Below are positions 1-6,806 of a stretch of DNA of 64,000 bases, one piece after another. Origin of the DNA: Sulfitobacter sp043557345 (GTDB lineage Bacteria > Pseudomonadota > Alphaproteobacteria > Rhodobacterales > Rhodobacteraceae); assembly GCF_043557345.1 (NCBI RefSeq), contig NZ_JBIFFV010000003.1, forward strand, positions 310,001 through 374,000, in the 5' to 3' direction. Each line of letters opens with the position of its first letter. Position 1 is the stretch's first letter. The position numbers and the translations under genes were made by a program. Below the pieces are notes generated by a model. That model had not been told where the DNA came from, did no database searches, and saw only the letters and a list, made by a program, of their open reading frames with translations.

Positions 1-1040
1 TGCCGCAGCCCCATCATCTTGCCGTCCCGCACGTCAAGATCGACGCGGGAGACGAATTTCCCGTTCGAGCCGGAGGCGATGATATGCGTCGCGCCCACCA
101 GCACCGGCTCGGGCAGCGCGTCATGGGTGTGGCCCGAGAGGATCACGTCGATCCCCTTGACGATACCTGCCATCTTCTTGTCGACGTCAAAGCCGTTGTG
201 GCTCAGGCAGACCACCAATTCGGCCCCCTTGCTGCGCACCTCGTCGACCATTTGGTGCATGTGCTCGTCGCGGATGCCGAAGGAGTATTCGGGGAACATC
301 CAGCCGGGGTTGGCGATCGGCATATAGGGGAAGGCCTGCCCGATCACGGCGATCTTCACGCCGCCGCGCTCGAAGAACTCGTAGGGTTTGAACAGTTCCG
401 CCGGCTCGTCCCATTCGCGGTCGAAGATGTTCTGGCCAAGGGCGGCGAAGGGCAGCCCCTCGACGATCTCCTGCACCCGCTCGGAGCCGAGCGTGAACTC
501 CCAGTGGAAGGTCATCGCGTCAGGCTTCAGCGCGTTCATCACGTTGACCATGTCCTGCCCTTGGGTCTTCAGGCAGGTCATCGAGCCGTGCCAGGTGTCA
601 CCGCCGTCCAGAAGCAGCGCATCGGGACGGTCGGCGCGGATCGCGTTCAGCACGGTGGCCACGCGGTCAAGCCCGCCGACCTTGCCGTAGGCCTGCGCAT
701 GGGCGACAAAATCGTCATAGGTCAGCGCGTAATCCAGCGGCGTGCCGCCGCCGATGCCGTAGCGGATGCGGAAATCCTCGCCAGTGATATGGGGCACCTT
801 GCCGCGGTTTTCGCCGACGCCGATGTTGACGGCAGGCTCGCGGAAATAGATCGGTTTCAGCTGGGCATGGATGTCGGTCACATGCATCAGAGTGACATTG
901 CCGAAGGTCTCGAATTCCAGTAGCGCGTCCTGATCGAACTTGTCCTGTGCCGCGAGCCGCGCCCAGTTGCCGAAGCCCGAGCCGCCGTAGATGGAGGCCG
1001 CAGCCATGGACATTTGCAGAAAATCACGGCGAGACAGCAT
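1..1040 (-). CDS. soxB: SoxB thiosulfohydrolase (3' truncated by window edge)
   Basis: SoxB is the dimanganese hydrolase that releases sulfate from sulfane-sulfonate groups bound to the SoxYZ carrier in the periplasm. About 346 N-terminal residues are visible; family members have about 560, so the C-terminal third lies outside the window. The start (ATG at 1038-1040) gives a Tat-like signal (SRRDFLQM then a hydrophobic stretch). Metallophosphoesterase motifs follow: TDIHAQ, LLDGGDTWHG and GHTHDALPEP. SoxB members have this 5'-nucleotidase-like fold. It is the last visible gene of the soxXYZAB transcript; soxCD would be expected beyond the left edge. Confidence 0.95.
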   Translation of the reverse strand, partial: MLSRRDFLQMSMAAASIYGGSGFGNWARLAAQDKFDQDALLEFETFGNVTLMHVTDIHAQLKPIYFREPAVNIGVGENRGKVPHITGEDFRIRYGIGGGTPLDYALTYDDFVAHAQAYGKVGGLDRVATVLNAIRADRPDALLLDGGDTWHGSMTCLKTQGQDMVNVMNALKPDAMTFHWEFTLGSERVQEIVEGLPFAALGQNIFDREWDEPAELFKPYEFFERGGVKIAVIGQAFPYMPIANPGWMFPEYSFGIRDEHMHQMVDEVRSKGAELVVCLSHNGFDVDKKMAGIVKGIDVILSGHTHDALPEPVLVGATHIIASGSNGKFVSRVDLDVRDGKMMGLR

Positions 1041-1126
1041 GTTACGCTCCAGCACTTGAAAACAGGGAAAGGCCCGCCCCCATGTGAGGGGCGGGATCAT
1101 GTCAGGCGAAACGCCCGGATGTTAAT

Positions 1127-1978
1127 TCAGTTACGCACCGAAGGCGCTTCGACCGACAAGCCGTTGCCGCGGCTGGCGACGTAGAGTTCCAGCGCCACGA
1201 ACTCGGGGCTGCCGGGGCTGAAAGTCTCAGCCCGCGTGTCGCGGACGCAGCCCTTAAAACGCGCATGGGCGCTGTTGAGCTTGGTATTTTTCAGACGGTA
1301 GACCGGGAAGCCGTTGATCTGGCCCTGGCTCAGGTGGTCGGCCCGGATCATGTTGCCGTAGTTGTCCTCGTGGCAATTGGCGCAGCTCAGCTCAAGCTGG
1401 CCGTAGCGGGTGTAATACATCTCTTTGCCCTGCTCCCATGTGCTCTGGGCCGGGCCGTCGATCGCCACGTTGACCGGCATGCCGCGCGACTGGACCGAGA
1501 TCAGCGCCTCCATCGCGGTCATCTGGCTGCCGGTGTATTTGTAGGGTTCCGCGCCCATCTGGTTCTCGCGGCAGTCGTTGATCTGCTGCGCCAGCGTGCG
1601 CACTTCGCCCGCGTCCTCGTTCCACTTCGGATAGACCGCGCGGACACCCTTCATAGAGGTCTCCACCTCGTTATGACACGACGCACAGGACTTGCCCTCA
1701 CTGCCCTCTGCCGTGTCCCACGCCGCCTGCGCCTGATCGACGAAGATCATGCCGGAGTTGTCGAAGTCGTCCATTTGAAGCTGCTGCGTCTCGTCCGAGC
1801 GGAAGCGCCAGCCAGACATGATCTCGGGCAAGGCGCCGTCGAGATGCGCAGGCGGTTCGGTCTTGGTCACCATCTCGATCTCGCCGTTGACGACAAGCTC
1901 GGCCTCCTCATCGGCGGCCCCCAGCGTGGGGGCGGCCACCAAAAGCGCCGCGACCGCGGTCATTGCCTTGAATTTCAT
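1127..1978 (-). CDS. soxA: SoxA, dihaem c-type cytochrome subunit of SoxAX
   Basis: SoxAX is the periplasmic cytochrome that oxidatively links thiosulfate to the SoxY cysteine. This 283-residue protein has a Sec signal peptide (about residues 1-20) and two haem-binding CxxCH motifs, CASCH at 98-102 and CANCH at 199-203. It therefore belongs to the dihaem SoxA type. The cysteine in FKGCVRDTRA (C244) matches the residue that ligates the active-site haem as a persulfide in characterised SoxA. The start is the ATG immediately before a lysine-rich hydrophobic leader, preceded by a GGAGG-like site. Its partner soxX is three genes upstream in the same transcript. Confidence 0.95.
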   Translation of the reverse strand: MKFKAMTAVAALLVAAPTLGAADEEAELVVNGEIEMVTKTEPPAHLDGALPEIMSGWRFRSDETQQLQMDDFDNSGMIFVDQAQAAWDTAEGSEGKSCASCHNEVETSMKGVRAVYPKWNEDAGEVRTLAQQINDCRENQMGAEPYKYTGSQMTAMEALISVQSRGMPVNVAIDGPAQSTWEQGKEMYYTRYGQLELSCANCHEDNYGNMIRADHLSQGQINGFPVYRLKNTKLNSAHARFKGCVRDTRAETFSPGSPEFVALELYVASRGNGLSVEAPSVRN

Positions 1979-2007
1979 GTCTTTCCTCCCTGTTCCATGC
2001 GCCGTCT

Positions 2008-2028
2008 GGCTGACCCGAAAGGTCAGCC
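2008..2028 (-). other. intercistronic stem-loop between soxZ and soxA
   Basis: A perfect 8-bp inverted repeat (GGCTGACC, loop CGAAA, GGTCAGCC) covers the soxZ stop codon. No run of U follows it, so it is not a standard intrinsic terminator. Such hairpins often mark RNA processing or stabilise the upstream message. Here that would favour soxXYZ over soxAB. The repeat is seen directly; the role is inferred. Confidence 0.5.
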
Positions 2029-2352
2029 GACAGTGATGGATTTGACTTCTTCGTAGACCGAGCCGTCGTCGTCGTACCACGTGAACTTGAACTCACCCGC
2101 TTCCGGCACGGTGGCGTCAAATTCGAAATAGGGGTTGGTCGACATCGCCGGTTCCATCTTAACGTCGATCACGCTCTCGCCGTTGAACTCGGCGGTGAAG
2201 CGGTTGATGATCGAGCGCGGGATCGGGTTGCCGTCGCTGTCCTTGCGCTGGCCCGATTCCATCGGGTGGCTGATCAGCGTCTTGATCGTGATCACCTCAC
2301 CGGCCTCTGCCGATTTCGGCACTTTGACGCGGGGTGTTACACCTTCTGCCAT
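2023..2352 (-). CDS. soxZ: SoxZ, sulfur carrier subunit
   Basis: SoxZ is the small immunoglobulin-like partner of SoxY; the SoxYZ complex carries sulfur intermediates between the Sox enzymes. The 109-residue product has the family length and no signal peptide of its own, as expected if it is exported together with Tat-bearing SoxY. Recognisable segments include RVKVP near the N-terminus, LISHPMESG, and the conserved end FTWYDDDGSVYEE. It sits 32 bases after soxY and 44 bases before soxA, in the canonical soxXYZAB order. Confidence 0.95.
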   Translation of the reverse strand: MAEGVTPRVKVPKSAEAGEVITIKTLISHPMESGQRKDSDGNPIPRSIINRFTAEFNGESVIDVKMEPAMSTNPYFEFDATVPEAGEFKFTWYDDDGSVYEEVKSITVG

Positions 2353-2384
2353 TTTCTTGACTCCTGAATATGGGGCGCGCGGGC

Positions 2385-2804
2385 TTAGCCGCCGCAGCCA
2401 CCGATTGTGACTTTGATCTCGGCGCTGGTGCGGGCGAAGGTCCCGTCTTCCAGCTTGGCGATGGCGATGACATCTTGGGTCTGCGCCAACCGGATGCGGG
2501 TGGAGGCGCTGCGGGAGCCTGCCAGCGGGCCGAAGTTAAAGGTGCCCACGGGCGGCGTCGGGTTGCCTGCGGCCAGCACCATGATCGCCGAGGCGCCGGG
2601 CGCCTCAACCGAGATCGGCACGGTGTTGCCGTTCTCGGCGATCTCGGGCGCGGTCAGGGTCACGCCGGTCTCGGCCATGTCGGCCCCGCCGGTGAATTCC
2701 GCAATCAGTTCGTCCACCGTGGCGGCCGAAGCCCCCACCGGCAGGATGGTCAGCGCCATGGCGCCAAGGCCGAGGCCCAGAGTTTCACGTCTTGAGAAGT
2801 TCAT
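2385..2804 (-). CDS. soxY: SoxY, covalent sulfur carrier protein
   Basis: SoxY binds thiosulfate-derived sulfur on the cysteine of its mobile C-terminal arm. The 139-residue protein ends in TIGGCGG, the diagnostic carrier motif with the cysteine third from the end. The N-terminus MNFSRRETLGLGLGAM is a Tat signal (SRRxxL type) consistent with folded co-export of SoxYZ. An in-frame GTG or ATG further upstream would place arginine-rich sequence before the Tat motif and is less likely. A 122-base GC-rich gap separates it from soxX. Confidence 0.95.
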   Translation of the reverse strand: MNFSRRETLGLGLGAMALTILPVGASAATVDELIAEFTGGADMAETGVTLTAPEIAENGNTVPISVEAPGASAIMVLAAGNPTPPVGTFNFGPLAGSRSASTRIRLAQTQDVIAIAKLEDGTFARTSAEIKVTIGGCGG

Positions 2805-2926
2805 CTCGCATCTCCTTGTTCGTCTGCGGCGCGCGGCGCCGTCGTTCCGTTCCACGAGGCTTAGGCTCGCGATCTCTTGCGCCGGTCCACCGCCGCCGCC
2901 TGCTCTCGCAGGGTGGCGGGGCCGCG

Positions 2927-3403
2927 TTACTCGTCCTTGAGCGTCGCCAAAAAGGCCACGACATCCTCGATTTGCTGCGCGTCGAGCAGCGGTGGCAACG
3001 GTTCTGTCCCCGCTTTCCCGGTGAAGCCGTCGCCGGGGCGGATATAGCCGCTGGTCTTGTAATAGGAAGGCATCATGGAGCCTTCGAAGGTCATCTTGCT
3101 ATTGGCCACGATGCCGCGCAACTCGGCCTCGTTCCAGCGGTCGCCCGCCCCGTCGAGCATCGGACCGATTTCGCCCTGAAAGGGAACCTCGCTAAGCGCG
3201 CTGATCTGGTGGCAGGCCACGCAGTTGCCCGCCTTCTTGCTGCCGACGATGGCCGCCCCCTTGGCGGCATCGCCGGGTGTCCCTGTCAGGGATTGTTCAA
3301 CCGAACCATAGTCATCATAGGTCACGTCGGCAGGTGCCACGGTTTCAGCGGCGGCCAGAACGGGCGCGCCCGACACAATTGCGGCGGCGATCCATCTCAT
3401 CAT
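2927..3403 (-). CDS. soxX: SoxX, monohaem cytochrome subunit of SoxAX
   Basis: SoxX is the electron-accepting monohaem c subunit of the SoxAX complex. The 158-residue protein starts with a short signal peptide (MMRWIAAAIVSGAPVLAAAE) and has one haem motif CVACH at residues 61-65. A methionine in SMMPSYY (M110 or M111) is the probable distal ligand. The MMRW start was chosen because the longer frame (to 3436) puts polar sequence before the signal peptide. It is the first gene of the soxXYZAB unit. The upstream 136-base gap contains a perfect palindrome proposed here as a SoxR operator. Confidence 0.93.
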   Translation of the reverse strand: MMRWIAAAIVSGAPVLAAAETVAPADVTYDDYGSVEQSLTGTPGDAAKGAAIVGSKKAGNCVACHQISALSEVPFQGEIGPMLDGAGDRWNEAELRGIVANSKMTFEGSMMPSYYKTSGYIRPGDGFTGKAGTEPLPPLLDAQQIEDVVAFLATLKDE

Positions 3404-3491
3404 CGAAAACTTCCTCCCAGTGCCGATCACGGTCATGTGTGATCCGGTTTACCTGACCCTAAGACAGGGATGCGGCGCGGCGCAACAACAA

Positions 3492-3507
3492 ATTCAAACT
3501 TTTGAAT
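3492..3507. promoter_or_regulatory. candidate SoxR operator upstream of soxX
   Basis: ATTCAAA-CT-TTTGAAT is a perfect 7-bp inverted repeat with a 2-base spacer, in an AT-rich island of an otherwise GC-rich soxW-soxX gap. In Pseudaminobacter salicylatoxidans the ArsR-family SoxR binds the equivalent soxW-soxX and soxS-soxV segments. The palindrome is seen directly; its assignment to SoxR rests on that precedent. Confidence 0.6.
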
Positions 3508-3539
3508 AGCTTTCCCCGTGCGGCGCCGCTTTCCCCCGG

Positions 3540-4124
3540 TCAATCCGTGCTGCCATTGTTGCGCTCTTGGATCATCCGCGCGTGGTAGCGTTGGAAATCC
3601 TCACCCCCTTCGAGCGCGTAGCGTTCCTCGTTGACCCATGTGAGCATATCAAGCGTGGTTCCCTTGCCAAAGGCCCCCGGCATCACCGCCACCGCGGCCT
3701 GCGGCGCGGTCGCCTCTTCGGGCACCTCATGGGGCAGGAACATCAGCGTCGGGGTAAAGAGAATCCCCCATTTCCGCGCCATCTGCTTTTCCGAAAGCGT
3801 CTCCCCGTCGAAATCGGTCACTTCGATATCGCCGTGCAGGTTCAGCTGCACGACGAAGTAATTCTCATCGATGTAATTGGCGATTTCGGGGGTGGGAAAA
3901 ACCTCTTCGTGCATCTTGGTGCAATAAATGCAGCCGCGTTGCTCGAACATCAGCATCAGACGTTTGTCCTCGCCCCGAGCCTCCTCCAGATCCTCGCGCA
4001 GGTCTTTGAAGGTGTCGCGCATCCAAGGCGCCTTGTGCAGCCCGTCGTCGCCCAGTTCCGCCGCGGCCAAAGGCCAAGCCAGCGTCGCCGCCGCCACCGC
4101 GGCCCCTATCCTCGATCCAATCAT
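3540..4124 (-). CDS. soxW: SoxW, periplasmic thioredoxin-like protein
   Basis: SoxW is a thioredoxin-fold protein of the Sox locus that receives reductant across the membrane from SoxV. The 194-residue product has a signal peptide (cleavage near AAA-E, residue about 22) and the redox motif CIYC at C65 and C68, in the context EQRGCIYCTKMHEEVF, followed by the cis-proline region FTPTLMFLP. It lies 27 bases downstream of soxV on the same strand, giving the usual soxVW pair. SoxW is often dispensable, whereas its paralogue SoxS is the reactivator of SoxYZ. Confidence 0.9.
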   Translation of the reverse strand: MIGSRIGAAVAAATLAWPLAAAELGDDGLHKAPWMRDTFKDLREDLEEARGEDKRLMLMFEQRGCIYCTKMHEEVFPTPEIANYIDENYFVVQLNLHGDIEVTDFDGETLSEKQMARKWGILFTPTLMFLPHEVPEEATAPQAAVAVMPGAFGKGTTLDMLTWVNEERYALEGGEDFQRYHARMIQERNNGSTD

Positions 4125-4151
4125 CTTGGCGTCCTCCTCCTGATTGTGCGT

Positions 4152-4889
4152 CTATCCTAGCGTCGTGAAGCTGGGGAACCAACGGATCATCGCATCCGCG
4201 ATTAGTTGCACCCCGCCGGTCACGATCAGCACGGCAAAGAGGATCAGCATCACCCCCATCGCCTTTTCCACCTTTTGCACCAGCGCCATATGCCGCGCGG
4301 CCCAATTGAGAAACGGTTTGGCGAAAAGCGCCGCCACCACGAAGGGCGCGGTCATCCCCGCGCCATAGGCGGCCAGCAACAGCCCACCCCGCGCGACATC
4401 GCCCATGCCCGAGGCAATCATCAAGATCGCCGCCAGCGCGGGGCCGACGCAGGGTGTCCAGCCAAAGCCGAAGGCCAGCCCCATGACATAGGCGCCCCAG
4501 ACCGAAGTGGGCTTGCCGCCCCCCTCCAGCCGCGCCTCGCGGTAGAGCAGCGGCACTTTGATCACGCCGAGGAAGTGCAGACCGAAAACCATCAGGATCG
4601 CCGCCGCCACCCAGCTCAGCGGCTCGAGGTACTGGGTGAACACCTGCCCGATGGCCGTGGCACCCATGCCGAGCAGAACGAAGATCGTCGTGACCCCAAG
4701 CGCGAAGAGCAGCGAAGACAGCACCAAGCGCCGCTGCGCCCCCGGCGCGATTGCACCATCGCCGCGCAATTCGGTCACGCTGAGCCCCGCCATATAGCTG
4801 AGGTAGAATGGCACCATCGGCAGAATGCAGGGCGTAAAGAAGCTGAGCAGCCCTGCGAAAAGCGCGCCTGCATAGGTGATGTCGAACAT
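4152..4889 (-). CDS. soxV: SoxV, CcdA-type transmembrane electron transporter
   Basis: SoxV moves electrons from cytoplasmic thioredoxin to periplasmic SoxW and SoxS. The 245-residue protein is almost entirely hydrophobic, with about six membrane segments. It carries the two CcdA/DsbD cysteine motifs, FFTPCILPMVP (C21) and GWTPCVGPA (C147). It is the first gene of the soxVW unit and diverges from soxS across a 97-base intergenic region holding AT-rich inverted repeats. A general CcdA for cytochrome maturation would look similar; the sox context decides the name. Confidence 0.92.
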   Translation of the reverse strand: MFDITYAGALFAGLLSFFTPCILPMVPFYLSYMAGLSVTELRGDGAIAPGAQRRLVLSSLLFALGVTTIFVLLGMGATAIGQVFTQYLEPLSWVAAAILMVFGLHFLGVIKVPLLYREARLEGGGKPTSVWGAYVMGLAFGFGWTPCVGPALAAILMIASGMGDVARGGLLLAAYGAGMTAPFVVAALFAKPFLNWAARHMALVQKVEKAMGVMLILFAVLIVTGGVQLIADAMIRWFPSFTTLG

Positions 4890-4925
4890 GTTACCCCCCG
4901 CCCACGCCGCGCTGGTCCGCCGCGC

Positions 4926-4948
4926 TTGAACAATTCACATATTCAAAT
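4926..4948. promoter_or_regulatory. candidate SoxR operator in the soxV-soxS divergent region
   Basis: An AT-rich stretch contains TGAA-N3-TTCA (4927-4937) and a wider repeat TTGAA-N11-TTCAA (4926-4946). It ends in ATTCAAAT, which shares the ATTCAAA half-site of the palindrome upstream of soxX. It lies between divergent soxV and soxS, where SoxR binding is documented in related systems. Confidence 0.5.
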
Positions 4949-4986
4949 TACGTTGAGTGTCGTCCAAACGTCAATCAGGCAAGCCG

Positions 4987-5358
4987 ATGATCCGCACCCT
5001 GACCGCCTTGAGCCTTGCGACCCTGACCGCCCTGCCCGCCCAGCCCCTACAGGCGGTGGAACTGGTCATGGTCGAACAACCCGGCTGCATCTATTGCCAG
5101 CGTTGGGACGAAGAGATCGCCCCCGCCTATCCCAAGACCGCCGAAGGAGCATTCGCCCCGCTGCGCCGCGTCGATATCTCTGCCGTGGAAGAGAGCGTCA
5201 CCCCGCAACGTGCGGTGATCTTTACCCCGACCTTTTTGCTGGTCGAAGACGATGTCGAATTGGGCCGCCTCGAAGGCTACCCCGGTGCGGAGTTCTTCTG
5301 GCCCATGCTTGATAAGCTCTTGCACGACACGACCGATTTCGAGGATCCGAGCGAATGA
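4987..5358 (+). CDS. soxS: SoxS, periplasmic thiol-disulfide protein
   Basis: SoxS is a small periplasmic thioredoxin-like protein that keeps the SoxY carrier cysteine in an active state. The 123-residue product begins with a signal peptide (MIRTLTALSL to about residue 23) and has the motif CIYC at C34 and C37 plus a cis-proline segment FTPTFLLVE. ATG 4987 was preferred over an upstream in-frame codon because it directly starts the hydrophobic leader. Its stop overlaps the soxR start by four bases (ATGA), so the two are translationally coupled. Confidence 0.9.
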   Translation: MIRTLTALSLATLTALPAQPLQAVELVMVEQPGCIYCQRWDEEIAPAYPKTAEGAFAPLRRVDISAVEESVTPQRAVIFTPTFLLVEDDVELGRLEGYPGAEFFWPMLDKLLHDTTDFEDPSE

Positions 5359-5693
5359 CAACCTTGCCCGTGATGACCCCCGACATGTCCCAAGAGGACA
5401 TGGACCGGATGCTGACAAATGCCGTGACCGCGTCGAATTTCCTCAAGGCGATCAGCCATGAGGGGCGGTTGATGATCCTGTGCCACCTCGTCTCTGGCGA
5501 AAAATCGGTGAGCGAGTTGGAGGCGCTTTTGTCCACCCGGCAGGCGGCGGTGTCGCAGCAACTGTCGCGGCTCAGGCTCGAAGGTCTGGTCACGCCGCGC
5601 CGCGATGGCAAGACGATCTATTACCGGCTGGCCGACGACCGCCCGCGCAGGATGCTGGAACTGGTCTACGAATTGTTCTGCAAGGATGATTGA
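5355..5693 (+). CDS. soxR: SoxR, ArsR-family sulfane-sulfur sensing repressor
   Basis: SoxR represses sox transcription until sulfur compounds appear. The 112-residue protein is a winged helix of ArsR type (recognition helix around RQAAVSQQLSRLRLEGL, wing RRDGKTIYYRL). Cysteines C43 (ILCHL) and C109 (LFCKDD) are 66 residues apart, matching the pair that forms polysulfide bridges in the homologues SqrR and BigR. Sensing of reactive sulfane sulfur is therefore likely. It overlaps soxS by four bases and soxT by eight. Candidate operators are at 3492-3507 and 4926-4948. Confidence 0.92.
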   Translation: MTTLPVMTPDMSQEDMDRMLTNAVTASNFLKAISHEGRLMILCHLVSGEKSVSELEALLSTRQAAVSQQLSRLRLEGLVTPRRDGKTIYYRLADDRPRRMLELVYELFCKDD

Positions 5694-6744
5694 GCTTTGG
5701 GGCCAGCCGCTGACCGCCGCCCTTCTGGGCGGGCTGGGCGGCGTGTTGCTGGGCCTCGCCGCACGATTGGGGCGGTTTTGCACCCTGGGCGCGATCGAAG
5801 ACCTGCTTTATGGCGGATCGGGCGACCGGATGCGGATGTGGGGACTGGCCATCGGCATGGCGATGCTGGGCAGTTTCACCCTCTCGGGGCTGGGCCTGAT
5901 CAACCTCGACCGCGCCTTTCATCTGACGATTGCCTTCGCATGGGCGCCTGCGGTCTTCGGCGGGCTGATCTTCGGCTATGGCATGGCGCTGGCGGGCACC
6001 TGCGGCTTTGGCGCTTTGGCGCGGTTGGGCGGGGGTGATCTGCGCGCCTTCGTGATCGTCTTGGTGATGGGGCTTGCGGCCTTCGCCGTACTCTCCGGCC
6101 CGCTTGCCCCGGCGCGCGCCCTGCTCTTTCCGCGCCAGATGAACACCGGCCTGCCCGATGGGATCGCCCATGCGGTCGCCGCGCTGACGGGCGGATCGGT
6201 GGCGCTGGTCGGCATTCTGCTGGGCCTTGCGGTCTGCCTGCTGATGCTCAGCGCCCGCAGCTTCCGGCATGATCTGCGCAAAGTGGTCTGGGGCGCCGTG
6301 GCCGGGCTGGCCATCACCTCGGGCTGGGCGGGCACGGCATGGCTGGCGCAAACCGGGTTCGGCGCGCAAACGCTAATGTCGCATAGCTATGCCGCCCCCG
6401 TGGGAGAGACACTGCTCTATGCGATGCAGGGGTCGGTCCGCCCGCTGAGCTTTGGCATCGGCTCGGTCGCCGGGGTCTGGATCGGAGCCTTTCTGGGGTC
6501 GCTCTGGCAGGGGCATTTCCGCTGGGAAGCTTGCGAAGACCCGCGCGAACTCCGCCGCCAGATATTCGGCGCGGGGCTCATGGGGGCGGGTGCGGTGATC
6601 GCCATGGGCTGCACCATCGGGCAAGGCATCTCGGCCATCTCGGTGCTGGCCTTCAGCGGGCCGGTGACCCTCGCTGCAATCTTTGCGGGCGCGGCTTTGG
6701 GCCTGCGCCAACTCATCGTAGGATTTCGCCGCAGCGCCGTCTGA
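5686..6744 (+). CDS. soxT: SoxT, YeeE/YedE-family sulfur compound permease
   Basis: A 352-residue polytopic membrane protein of the YeeE/YedE (TsuA) family. These proteins move thiosulfate or related sulfur species through relayed cysteine contacts. Three family cysteine motifs are present: GRFCTLGAIEDL (C32), GTCGFGALARLGGGD (C106) and MGCTIGQGIS (C309). The start at 5686 overlaps the soxR end by eight bases. Co-transcription with soxSR fits the SoxT proteins reported in Hyphomicrobium and Pseudaminobacter, where one paralogue helps signal sulfur availability to SoxR. Whether this copy imports a substrate or signals cannot be told from sequence. Confidence 0.88.
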   Translation: MIELWGQPLTAALLGGLGGVLLGLAARLGRFCTLGAIEDLLYGGSGDRMRMWGLAIGMAMLGSFTLSGLGLINLDRAFHLTIAFAWAPAVFGGLIFGYGMALAGTCGFGALARLGGGDLRAFVIVLVMGLAAFAVLSGPLAPARALLFPRQMNTGLPDGIAHAVAALTGGSVALVGILLGLAVCLLMLSARSFRHDLRKVVWGAVAGLAITSGWAGTAWLAQTGFGAQTLMSHSYAAPVGETLLYAMQGSVRPLSFGIGSVAGVWIGAFLGSLWQGHFRWEACEDPRELRRQIFGAGLMGAGAVIAMGCTIGQGISAISVLAFSGPVTLAAIFAGAALGLRQLIVGFRRSAV

Positions 6745-6745
6745 C

Positions 6746-6763
6746 GCGTCATAAAACCGTGAC
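6746..6763 (+). promoter_or_regulatory. possible Pho box upstream of the PhoX-like gene
   Basis: GCGTCAT-AAAA-CCGTGAC resembles the PhoB direct repeat (CTGTCAT, 4 bases, CTGTCAT). The first half matches in five of seven positions and the second is weak. It lies about 44 bases before the start codon of a phosphatase gene, the expected place. The similarity may be fortuitous. Confidence 0.35.
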
Positions 6764-6806
6764 AGTCATGGTGCAGATGGGGGCCAGCCAAGTCACCAAA
6801 GGACAT

